Assembly: GCA_963921425.1 (NCBI GenBank)
Contig: OY992840.1
Coordinates: 2,234,501-2,298,500 of the forward strand
DNA from: Dryas octopetala
Taxonomy: Eukaryota > Streptophyta > Magnoliopsida > Rosales > Rosaceae
DNA: 64,000 nucleotides
Direction: 5' to 3'
Under the pieces are notes generated by a model that was not told the DNA's origin, did not search any database, and worked only from the letters and a program-made list of their open reading frames with translations. The translations under genes and the position numbers were made by a program. Shown piece after piece: positions 11,021 to 22,344 of the stretch. Position 1 is the first letter of the stretch; each line of letters begins with the position of its first letter.

Positions 11021-12418
11021 AGCTTTCAAAATTTGAGGATGATTTTATTTAAGCGAGTTAATTAGAAGATTTAAATTTCAGTTTTTATCTGGAGGAGTAG
11101 TTTTGAGATGTGGTTGATTGAGATATACATAAGCGGTTTCAAACCGCCATATTAGTACACCTCTTCAGCAAGTATATATTGCTCTGCACTCGCCTAGAGA
11201 TGACTCGGAAGTGTACGACCAGCACTCGCTCTGCACTTGCCTAGTTGGCGGTGTATGACCAGCATGACAATTGCTCTACACTTGCCTAGTAGGCGGTGTA
11301 CGACCAGCATTTTCTCTGCACTTGCCTAGTCGGCGGTGTATGACCAGCATCACAGCAGGTATAAATTTGCTCTGCACTTGCCTAGAGATGACTCGGCGGT
11401 GTATGACCAGCAGTTTCCTGGGTACTAGTGTGGCGTGAGTTTTCAGTTGTGGAGTATTTTGAGAAATAAATTTGCATCAGTAAATATTTTAAATGACAGT
11501 TTTAGTAAGACCTTGTGTTTTAATTCAGTTCAGATTTGATATTTCTCAGTTTGAACAGTTTCATTGCTTTTTTTCAGTATCTCGAGGTTTATTTGAGTTG
11601 AAAGTTTTTAGCCTAAATTATTTATATACAGTTGATAATATCGATTTCAATTTGAGAACTTTGTTACTTTCAGAGTTTGATCTACGGTTGAGGGGATTTA
11701 AAAATGGATTTGAAAGAAGAGATTTTGAAAATAGTTTTAAAGCTGGGGGATTTCAAGGAGCGATGTGAGTGAAATTAGGGGGATTTCAAAGAACGACGTG
11801 AGTGAAATTAGATTAGATGACTTTTTGCATTGTATGCTAGGATTTAGTCAAGTCTAGGCTTAAATTTTGAGAATGGGAAGGATGACGATTATGCATTGAG
11901 ATTATGGGTTAGGATGTGAATGGTTGATGTTGAGGTTATTAGTTGGCGTTTAGGCATTTGAATTTTATAATGATTATTATTATTATTATTGATGAGATTT
12001 TGATTTGGTTACGAGGAATTATGATTTTCTTGATGCTTGGAATATTGGTTATTTTATTGTGGATTATTATTAAGTATGGGAATTGAGGATTTTATTGAGA
12101 ATATTTATTTTGTTATTTCACTCATACGAGCTCTAGTGAGCTTACCGGGTTTGTTATATAACCCGGTACACCATGGATGTGGTGTAGGGTTTGTGTTTTG
12201 CAGCTTTAGCAGGCTGAGGAGGCAGTGAGGAGAAGTCGAGACAGTGGGACTCAACGTGATTTATTTAATTGTTTTATACAACGTTTTCATCTAAAGGTTT
12301 TTTTTTGGCAAAATTGTTTTTTGTTATATTTATGTGCATGGCTCAAAGGAAAGAGAAAACAGATTTTTCAAGGTTGATGTTTCAGTGCATTTATGGGCCC
12401 GAGATTCGGGGCGTTACA
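11021..12418 (+). repeat. LTR fragment, 3' part (type ending CGTTACA)
   Basis: Homologous to the 3' parts of the long LTRs at 15480-16333 and 29490 onward. It includes the 40-bp repeat block, a CATACGAGCTCTAGTGAGCTTACCGG segment and the terminus GATTCGGGGCGTTACA at 12418. No coding is visible. Its 5' half is absent, replaced by the truncated gypsy LTR. Confidence 0.7.
11160..11415 (+). repeat. ~40-bp tandem repeat block in LTR
   Basis: About five units built on CTCTGCACTTGCCTAG followed by CGGCGGTGTATGACCAGCA. The same unit recurs inverted at 12419-12730 and direct at 29640-29925. Confidence 0.8.
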
Positions 12419-12730
12419 CAAGTGCAGAGCAATATGTGATGCTAGTCATACACCGCCGACTAGGCAAGTGCAGAGCAATATGTCATACTGGTCATACACC
12501 GCCAACTAGGCAAGTGCAGAGCAAATGCTACTCATACACCGCCGAGTTATCATGAGGCGAGTGCAGAGCGATATATAATGTTGGTCATACACCGCCGACT
12601 GGGCAAGTGTAGAGCAAATGCTGGTCATACACTGCCGAGTTATCACGAGGCGAGTGCAAAGCAATATATAATGCTGGTATTACACCGCCGAGTCATCTCT
12701 AGGCGAATGTAGAGCAATTATATACCTGTT
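12419..12730 (-). repeat. ~40-bp tandem repeat block in LTR (inverted)
   Basis: Units of TGGTCATACACCGCCGA and AGGCAAGTGCAGAGC, the reverse complement of the block at 11160-11415, about six copies. Confidence 0.8.
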
Positions 12731-13781
12731 GAGGGGGGTACTAATATGGCGGTTTGAAACTGCTTTTGGATATCTCAAAAAACCGCATCTCAGGAATACT
12801 CATCCAGATAAAAACTGGTAATATAATTCTTTCAATAAATCCGTTAAAATAAAATCATTCTCAAATCATGAAAACTGCTAAATCCAAATCATTTCCAAAT
12901 GACGGAAATTTAATGATAAAACTTTCCCAAAATAATGCCAAAAATCATTTCCAGAAACTATCCATATGAAAACCATGTAATGCAACCTTGAATTCATCAT
13001 TTACCCATATCAAAATATTTAATTAATAAATGATTTTCAAACTTATGCAATCCAACGGATCTCAAAACATCTCATAAATCATTAATCGAAAATACCAAGC
13101 TAGTTAATCATAAATTTATCCTTCCAAACAATAATAGTAAATCATTTTTATTTTCCTCTTTTCAATATGGATAAACATGCACTAATTTGTTTAAATCCCT
13201 CAATTAATTTAGCATGCAATAACTAAATAACTTTATTTAAATAAATAAATCATAAATTGCATAAAACATTTATTAAACGAAGTCCACTCATAGTTTACTT
13301 CGAGCTACGTCGAATCCTTTCCGAAATTGATTCATACTCACGAATCCTCACTTTTTTGTCACTAGAATAGCCGAGAGATGAAGCTATATTGACCTAATAT
13401 AAAAACACGTCTACTTTAATAATTTGGGAAATTAGATATACGAATTTCGAGTAAAAAAGTAAAATGATCGATATGCCCTCATAATCTAACGGGCTCTAAG
13501 TTTTTGTTTTTCCATAAAAATTTCTAATCTAGTCAACACCATTCACCAACATCAAGACTTAACATCTTCCTCAAATAACAATCTCAGTTTCCCAATCAAT
13601 TTAAACCAACATTTCTTATTTTCTTCATAATCAATATAAATCATAATAATACCAAGATATAAATAATAATCCTCAAATCATACCAATACTTCCTCAAAAA
13701 TTAATTAGATCCTTCTGGCCAAACGATTGCCTAACCATCAATCAATTCTCATGATCCAGTCCTACACTTAGACTCCTCTAA

Positions 13782-16333
13782 TGTGAGACCCCGTATTTTT
13801 CAAAAATGTAATTTAAAATATTTTGAGAATTTATTTTAAGGATTTTCGGACGTTCAAAGTGAAGGGCATTGTTGTAATTTCACGTGGATGGGTTTTAAAA
13901 ACCCAAAATCACTTTCTCTCTCCTCATTTCTCCTTCTTCCTCCCGCACACTCTCTCTCTTGAAACTTCTCCCCACGCCCACACCCCCTTCCCAGCCATCA
14001 CCGGCCACCCCCTCCCCGGCAACCTCAACCTCCGGTGACGAGCCACCGTCCTCAGCCCCCTTCTTTTTCTCCTCCCCCGATCTCTCTGTCTTTGTCTCTG
14101 TTTCTCTCTCATCTCTCTCTCTGATCGCTCGCTCTCTCTCTCTCTCTCTCTCCCCTCGATTTCTTGGCCGTCCGACGGTGGATGGCGGCGAGACTAGTGG
14201 CGCTGGCTTCGTCTTTCTCTCCTCTTCCTCCCGGTGGCAACATCCAGCACAGAAACTCGGTGGCGACGGTGTACGAATTTGAGCAGACCCGACTGCCACC
14301 ACCGGCGACTCGACTATTCCGGCGGATTTGGGACCATCGATCAGTTGGGTTTCCTTCCCCAGGCTCTGGCGAGTTCAGCTGTGCCACCCCTTTGCTCCGG
14401 CGACTGCTCACAGCGGCGAATCGACGATACAAAGGCCGGCGGCTTCCACCGCCGATTCCGACGTTTCCGGTGACTTTTGGCCGTCTGTCCAGTTGACAAA
14501 ATCGATCCTCTAGGTTCATGCCGCCGCTGCCACCTTCGGAACCACCACTTTTGGCGGAGGGTTAGTGGTCGTTCGACTTGTTTCCGCTCAATTGAGGTCA
14601 AAAGAACCTTCCTAGGTCCTTTTGGTATACGGGCTCAAGAAATCGCATTCCCGATGCTGTTATGCAGCTAGATTTGATATCCGAGCAATGGTGCTGTGAA
14701 GGGCATTTCGGTCATTTCACGCGGTCGCACAGTGATTGAAATTTATCAGATTTTAATGTAGAGTACCGTTAATGAATTGCCTGTTGTGTGTTTGTTGTTA
14801 TATATTAGAAAGGCTAAGTGTATGATTTGGACCATGAGAATGAATTAATTGAGAATTATAGAGTTGCTTTGAGGATAATCGCTGAATTAGAGAAGGAATG
14901 TTTATTGTCGAGGTTAGTGAATGATGATTAGGCAGTTATTATACAAAACGATCAAATTAATTATTGAGGAAATGTTAGTATGATTTGAGTGACAGACAAG
15001 TGATGGGTCGTGAGTAGGAACCAACTTCGGAAAAGATTCGGTGTAGTTCAGACAAAACAGCAAGGGTTGATGATGCTGCCTATGTAGATGTGAGTCTGAA
15101 AAGAAATAGAAGAGAAGGATAGTTATGAGATGCTTTGGGAATGTTGTAATTGAGGTTGTGCGGGAATACCTGCCTGCCCGTGCATCGATTCGCTCTGTAC
15201 GGGAAGTGGCGAGCTTAGTTACCTGCCTGCTCGTGCATTGATTCTCTCTGCACGAGAAGTGGCGAGCATCCTACCTGCTCGTGCATTGATTCGCTCTGCA
15301 CGAGAAGTGGCGAGCATTCATGCCTGCCCGTGTATCGATTCGCTCTGCACGGGAAGTGGCGAGCATACCTGCCCGCCCGTGCATTGATTCGCATTACAAG
15401 GGAAGTGGCGAGCTTACTTGCCTGCTCGTGCGTATGCACGGGATGTGGTGAGCTTAGTTACCTCAGTATATGACCAGCAGTTCTCCGGGTACTATTGTGG
15501 CATGAGGTTTCAATCTGTGGAGCATTTTGAGAAAAGAATTATATAAGTAAACATTTTAAATGACAGTTTCAGTAAGACATAGCGTTTATTTCAGACATGT
15601 TAATAGATTTACAGTTTTGAGACGATTTCAGAAAGGATTTGAGAAATGGCTTTAAAACTGGAGGATTTCAAAAGCGACATGAGTGAAATTTGATAGTTTG
15701 TTTTGTTGTTTTGTGTGCTTGCGTGCATATGTTGCTAGGACTTGATAATGTTTAGGCTTGAATCTTGAGAATGGAAGTGATGGTAATTATGCTTTGGGGT
15801 TATTAAATTTAGAATATGAATGATTTGAGGTTGAGGTTAGTAGTTGACGATTATTATTATTGGTAGAAATTGATGTGAATATGAGGAACTATTGTTTATC
15901 CTAATGCTTGGATTAATGTTGATGAAATTATTATGCGATTTGAGTAATTATGGGTTTTATTGTGGATTATTTTTTAGTATGAGAATTAAGAATATTATTG
16001 AGGATAATTATTATTAAGTCATTTCACTCATACGAGCTCTAGTGAGCTTACCGAGTTGTTTGCTTGAATGACCCGGTGTATCATGGATATGGTGCAGTGT
16101 GGTTGTTGGTGTTTTGCAGGTTTAGCAGGCTGAGGACGCAGTGAGGAGAAGTCGAGGCAGCGGGACCCATTTTACTTTGATTTAACCGATTTTATACAGT
16201 GAATTTTACATAAATGTTTTGGGCTCACACTTTGATTTATTTATTATATTAAGTGCCTGGCTCATTCTTTGGAAAAAGGTTTAAATGACAAGGTTTTCAG
16301 AATCTTTATGGCCCCGAGGTTCGGGGCGTTACA
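13782..16333 (+). mobile_element. Solo LTR, 2552 bp, TSD TCTAA
   Basis: Begins TGTGAGACCCCGTATTTTTC and ends GAGGTTCGGGGCGTTACA. It is flanked by TCTAA at 13777-13781 and 16334-16338, so both ends are intact and no internal region remains: a solo LTR formed by recombination. It contains a CT-rich leader (13910-14160), a GC-rich block (14160-14600) whose many overlapping open frames are not genes, and a tandem repeat block. It inserted into a minus-strand LTR of its own type. Confidence 0.85.
15160..15470 (+). repeat. ~60-bp tandem repeats in solo LTR
   Basis: About five units around CCTGCCCGTGCATCGATTCG, then CTCTGCACGGGAAGTGGCGAGC. The position corresponds to the 40-bp block of related LTRs, but the unit differs. 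Confidence 0.75.
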
Positions 16334-19300
16334 TCTAATATATAACAACAAATCACACAAAATAGACAATTCACTCACGGTATTCTTCAATACAATCCAA
16401 TAAGTTTCACTCATCGTCCAACTTGTGAAAAGACAGAATTGCCCTTCAGGCACCTTTTCTCGGATCTCCAATCCGACAGCATGACAACATCAGAAATAAG
16501 ATTTCTCAAGCCCGTGTACTTGTTAAGACCAGACAACCAAACAAATACAATTCAGGTTCACAAATTGACCGTTCAACAGCCAAAATGGGTGGCAACACCA
16601 TGCACGGTGGCTGTCCGGCCCCCAAACAACACACCAAAATTCACAGAAACTCACCCAAAAAGACGTAGAAAGGTTCCTGGGACTACAATTGGGCGGAATC
16701 GGGTCAAACAACCATTAACCCGCCGCCAAAAGTGGTGGTTCCGATGGTGGCAGCGGCGGCACAAACTTGGAAATACCCAAAATCAACTCCAATTAATCCT
16801 AATTGCACAATGGAACCTTCAATTGCACAAAAACAACTCGAATTCAAGTCCAATTTCAAGAAATTCGAAATAGGCATAAACCCTAAAATCGAATTTTCAA
16901 TTTCTCAAAATTGGACGTGCCCACCTTAGGGAAAAAAATTACCCATACCTCGAGGGTAACTGAAGCGGCGGCCAATTATCACCGGAATCGGTGGCGGAAG
17001 CCGCCGGCCTTTGTGTCGTCGATTCACCACTGTGAGCAGTCGCCGGAGCAAGGGAATGGCACGGCTGAACTCGCTGAGGCCTGGGGAAGAAAATCCAAGT
17101 GGTCTCTGGCCTCGAATCCGTCGAAAAATTTGAGTCGCCGCCCGAGGCAATCGGGTGTAACGACCCGACCCAAATTTATTTGGAAATTTAAAGGTTTTGG
17201 GCTAACTTTGTTTTAATTTTCATTTTAAATTGGGCTTGACCCAAAAGTTGACCTTCCTTATTAGTGGGTTTTTTATTTTTACTTTGGGCCCATTGGATAG
17301 GTCTCGAGTCCACGAGTTTGTAGACACGAAGCACGAGTAAATCGGAGTTACGGTTTGAGTTTTACGAACATTTAAAGTGAGGGGCAATTTTGTAAAATTA
17401 CATGAATGGGTTTTAAATACCCAAAAGTCTATTTTTTTCTCTCTCTCTCCCCAGTCCTCTCCCCCCGGTCCTCTCCCTCTCCCGCGTATCTCTCTCTCTC
17501 TCACTCTCGCCGCCATTGCCACCAGCGCATGTGGGCGCTTCCGCCGGCGGATGGGGTCGGGCTTTGGCTCCCCGCCATCGTCGTCCCTCCCTCTTCCTTC
17601 CCCTGGCCTCCCCTTGCTCCGGCGACCACCCGAGAAATGATGTGAGACAAAGAAGTTGTTTTCACCGGCGATCTCTAGTTTTCCGGCCAGGACGCGACGT
17701 TGGACCCACTGGGTCTTAATCCTCTCGCCACGGCGAGTTCAGCCATGGTACTCCCATGCTCCGATGATGCTCCACGACGGAGCAATGAGCTCAAGAAGTC
17801 CAACGCAGCCACTGGCTTCCGCTGTCGATTCCGGCGAGATTTGGCCGTCCACCCAATTACGAAAATTGATCCTCTAGGTATGGGATATCTTTCCCCTAAG
17901 GTGTGTTTGTCCAATTCTAAGAAATTGGAAATTTTATTTTAGGGTTTTTGTTATTTTTCGAATTTCTTAAATTGGAGATGAAATTGAGATGTTTTTGTGC
18001 AATTGAAGGATCCTTTGTGCAATTAGAAATATTTGGAGTTCAAATTGGGTAATTTCCAGGTCATGCCGCCCCTGCCACCTCTGATTTCCACCACTCGTGG
18101 TGGCGGGTTGAATAGTTTTCGCGCCAATTAGTCTCCTCGAGACTCCCCGAGGCTAATTCCATAGCCTGTTGTGTTTTGGGTGAGTTTCCTGGAATTTTTG
18201 GGTGTAGTTTGGGGCTGGGCAGTCACCGTGTGTGGTGGTGGACCGCCTGACTCAGCTGTAGAACAACCGAAGGGGAATTGTGAAACCTGGTTTAAACTAT
18301 TGGATTGTCTGGTCTTAACAGGTGCACTGGCTCGGGAAATCTCATTCTCGATGCCGTCATGTTGCCGGATTGGAGATCCGAGCAAAGACGCCAGAAGGGG
18401 AATTCTATCTTTTCACAACTTTCATGGTGAGTGAAACTTATTGGATTGTATTGTAGAGTACCGTGAGTGAATTGTCTGTTTTATGTGATTTGTGGTTGTA
18501 AGTCGGAGGAGGCTAAGTGTAGGATTAGATTATGAGAATGAATGGATGATTTTGAGGCTAAGGGATTAATTGGAAATTATAGAGATGCCCTGAGAATAAT
18601 TGCTGATGTAGATGAAAAATGTCTATTATCGAGGTTATTAATTGGTGATTAGACAATCATTCGGCCAGAATGATCTGATTAATTTTTGAGGAAGATGTTG
18701 AGTCTTGATGCTGGTTTGAGTGATGTTGACTGGATTGGAAATTTAGGGAAAACAAAAATTTAGATCTTGTTCAATTAAGAGGGCGTATCGATAATTTTAT
18801 CTCCTTACTTGGAATTCGTTTAATAAATCACCCAAATTATGAAACTGGGCAATTTTTTTATACTAGGTCGACTATGCTTCACCTCTTGACTATTCTAGTG
18901 GCAAACAAGTGTAGGATCGTGAGTAGGAATCAATTTCCGAAAAAGTTTCGACATAACTCGGTATAAATGTGAGTGGACTTTGTTTTATAAATGTTTTATG
19001 CAATTTGGGTTTTATTTATTTAAAGGAAAATTTTTTTAATATTGCATGCTACCTTAATTAAGGGTTTTAAACAAGCTAGTGCAAGTTCATTCATTTTGAA
19101 AAGAGGAAAATAATAATGATTTACTATTACCGTTTGGAAGCTTAAATTTATGATTAATTATCTTGGAATTTTCAACTAATGATTTATGAGATGTTTTGAA
19201 TATCTATCGAATTGCATAAGTTCGAAAATCTTTTGGTAAATAATTGTTTTGATATGAGTTAATGAAGTGAGATTTAAGATCATGGTTGCATTGCATGATT

Positions 19301-19843
19301 ATCATAAGGAAATGGTTTTTGGGTATTATTCTAAGCTGTTTATGATTAAAACTTCTATTTCTTTGGAAAAGATTTTGATTGAGCAGTTGTGAGACCCAAA
19401 ATTTTCCAAATTTATTTTGGAATTTTTCTTTAATTTCTAGAATTTTTCTAGAAATTTGTTTGGCGGAAAATCGTATTTTTCACCTTAAGCTTTAATTGTT
19501 TGACCAACTTTGACTAGAGTTTTGACCCAAGTTAGACCTTTTAAAGGTGGTACTTTTACCCACGAACCCAACGGAGCAAGTCTCGTATTATTCCGAGTCC
19601 GGGAGATTATTTTATGAATTTCCCAAAATTTCATTTTTAAAAGCATTTTATCTTAGTTTGTGGAGCTTGAAATTTTCGAAATTTTTATAAAGGGCAAATT
19701 GGTAATTTGACCTCATAGTTAATTAGTACTAGTCGTTACGAGTCCGTAGTATTTTTTGGGGTATTTTTCTGAGTCCCGAGCTATTTTTAATTAATTTTTG
19801 AAGTTGGGGAATATAGGAAAAATAAAATAAAATAGGAAAAACA

Positions 19844-19871
19844 CCAGATCGCGCCACGTGGCACGATCTGG
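19844..19871. promoter_or_regulatory. 28-bp palindrome with central G-box CACGTG
   Basis: CCAGATCG ... CGATCTGG arms enclose GCCACGTGGC. The same palindrome occurs at 10428-10455 in the older copy and, with one change, at 27237-27264 in the 3' LTR. G-boxes bind bZIP and bHLH factors; a role here is inferred. Confidence 0.6.
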
Positions 19872-19956
19872 AGCGTCCATCGCTGCATGGCAGCAAGATC
19901 TGATAGCTGCATGTGCAGCCAAGTGTCAAAGCCTTCGCCACGTGTCAATTTCTCAT

Positions 19957-20023
19957 TGGTCAAAGTTATGACGGTTGACTTGAGTCAACCCAGTCAACTC
20001 GGATGAGTCAACCGAGTTGACTC
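19957..20023. promoter_or_regulatory. W-box cluster upstream of the LTR TATA box
   Basis: Six strict W-box cores (TTGACT, or AGTCAA/GGTCAA on the other strand) fall within about 70 bp (19957-20023). They include the palindrome GAGTCAACCGAGTTGACTC at 20005-20023. The cluster ends 13 bp before the TATA box. W-boxes bind WRKY factors; LTR use of them in stress response is known for other plant elements and is inferred here. Confidence 0.6.
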
Positions 20024-20035
20024 ACTCACTCTCCC

Positions 20036-20043
20036 TATAAATA
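20036..20043 (+). promoter_or_regulatory. TATA box of the 5' LTR
   Basis: TATAAATA in CTCCCTATAAATAGTGG, followed by a CT-rich leader (20095-20140). Identical copy at 27429-27436 in the 3' LTR. Confidence 0.75.
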
Positions 20044-22098
20044 GTGGCGTGAACCAGCTGATCTTCATCCCATTTCAGCCGCACGCTTCCCAAGAGAGAG
20101 CTTCTCTCTCCTCTCTCCTCCTTTCTCTCTCTTCTTCAATCTTGTTTTGAGTTTATCTTGAGTTCTGGAGCTCCGATCGATGATCCGATTTCGCCTACGC
20201 GATCGTGGCGACGAGCTCTTCAATTCTAGTAGTGTGAAGGCTATGTTTTGGTGAAGTTTTAAAAAAATCATTTCTGAGCTCCATAGGTAATTTCTTGATC
20301 CCTGTCGAATTTCTGCTAAAATTTTGTTAAATAAATCTCTTGTTAATTAGGCTATTTTAATCTTATTATTTAGCAAGTCTAGTAGTACCGAGACTCTGCT
20401 CGTGGGAAGTCTTCAACAGGTATACCCTTAACCCAGCTTATTTAATTTGCTGTTGTTTAAGTGGTGGTTATAGACGAAATACCGTTTAACTGTTGTTATT
20501 AAATGAACTTAATAAATATTGAGGCCATATCAGTGGTAACCAAATAACGTGATGACTAAGGTCAGTCCATGAGCATACATGCGTTGGGTACTGAGCCAGA
20601 GCTCCCTCAGTTTCCCCATGCACTGACCTGGTCACGTTGTAAGGTTCATATCTGATCAACCTCCTCGACAATAAATTAAAATAAACTTAGAAACCACACG
20701 GTCTGACATGACTGTCTGCCTCGGGGAGCAGGGTCATGCCGGATCAAGAATTTAGAGAAGCCTAGCAAGTTACGCTAGTGCCAAACCTCTAAATTTTACC
20801 TGGTCTTAACAGACAAGGTCGAGAGTACGTTTAGTACGTTCCTAATAGCTGTCGTCGGATTCGGATCTCCAGTTTCCCAACAGGTACAAGTGGGACCCAG
20901 ACACAGGAAAGGGATCAGGCAAGGGACACACTTTGGTAAAGCAGGTAGGGGGAAGGTACCATATCCCGGTTATTGGATTTCCTGCCTATTTTCGTACTAT
21001 ATGTATATGAAAATGTCTTTCACAGAGAATGTGCATGATTTTTTTATGGCATATTTGTGTGATTTTCTGTGTGATACCTTGGACGACCTGAGAGTAACGG
21101 GCACGTGTTGTGACCTTGGGTTTCGATCCCCTAAACCTCCGGAGGGGTAAGTACGGACTGGTTAGTCGAATGTCCTTCTGGGGAGGCTAACCAATGTGGT
21201 ATTACCAGGTAAATGGATACTCTCACCACAGTATCGAGGTGGTGGTTGAATTTCCGATACTGGCGGTTGGCCTGTATGTGATCGGTCGCAGGTATGTTTC
21301 TGAACTATGTCACGTGACAGGAAGGATTTTCACTGAAAAAGATGTATGAGCATGCAAAGGCTTTACTCACTGATTATTGGCATAATTATCTTTATCATTA
21401 CTGGCTTTGGTTACAATATTATTGATATTGATACCCTGTTTTTGGGTGTGCATTGCTTTTAAACTGTTTTCCTTGAAATCCTATATCTTCGAGTATTGCT
21501 TTCAAACCTAACCAGGATTTTCCCTCGAGGGGAAGCGATGAACGTATGTGACGCTTACCCCCTACTGTACTCTTGTGAGTGCAGATAATCCAGTTGTTGG
21601 AGACCAAGATTGAGGTCGTGGGTGTGGCACTTGCAGCTTGTCAGTTTCAGTCTTGCTATCTGGTTTAGATCCTTTCTTTGGATCTGTGGTGGTGTTTCTC
21701 TTTCATCCTCGTAGGTGGCATATCCCAATGGCTATCCATGAGTCCAATTTGTTGCACCACTTTGTTGAAGACTGAATCACTCTGGCGTGGGTTGGACTAT
21801 CCTGACATATCTGTTTATCTACTGTTTTATTATGTAGCATTAGGGTTAGTGTATTTGAAACATATAACCCTCACGGGTTGGTACTCTTTACTGTTATTTA
21901 TAATATGAGGTATTTTCAGTAATTTCTTTCGCTGTATTTTTACTACTCTGATCCAACCCGGGTTCTTCAATAAAAAGGGCTTAACTCGTTTTAGAGAGCT
22001 TGGGAATATAATACTCGGGGTAAGGGGTATTATAGTCTCAGGATCTTTAAGACGGGTGCCGCTGTGGTGTTCCCAGTTTCGGGGCGTCACAGAAAAAG

Positions 22099-22110
22099 TG
22101 GTATCAGAGC
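22099..22110 (+). promoter_or_regulatory. Primer-binding site (initiator Met tRNA type)
   Basis: TGGTATCAGAGC lies seven bases after the 5' LTR end. It matches the 3' end of plant initiator methionine tRNA, the usual primer for many plant LTR elements. Confidence 0.85.
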
Positions 22111-22344
22111 GGTACGACCTAAAATAATAATAATAATAAATAAATAAATAGATAACTTTGTAAGATTGTTAGTGGATTATTTTTACTAATATGCAGGATA
22201 TGCCAACCCAGAGCCGATTCAGCAGATTCTTTCGAAGTTTCCAACCAAACACATTCTTCGATAAGTCTTTCCCTTGAAACCCTTTTGTTCCTTGTATTAT
22301 TTGTGTCAATCATTCCCTTATTTGTTTTCAGTCTTGCTGACAAG

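Larger units (their letters stand above)
19388..22091 (+). repeat. 5' LTR of the young gypsy element
   Basis: 2704 bp, TG...CA termini. Contains a G-box palindrome, a W-box cluster, a TATA box at 20036 and a CT-rich leader. The open frames inside it (such as 20890-21150) recur in the 3' LTR because the DNA is duplicated; they are not genes. Confidence 0.95.

Noticed and set aside
11160-11415. Regularly spaced repeats resembling a CRISPR array
   Set aside because: Units are contiguous variants with no unique spacers and the genome is a plant; they are LTR minisatellites.
13895-14671. Many overlapping GC-rich open frames in the 13782-16333 LTR
   Set aside because: Frames are open on both strands because of GC-rich composition, lie inside a solo LTR and show no domain.
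20890-21150. Open frames repeated exactly at 28283-28543 and elsewhere 7393 bp apart
   Set aside because: They lie in the two LTRs of one element and are duplicated DNA, not gene families.
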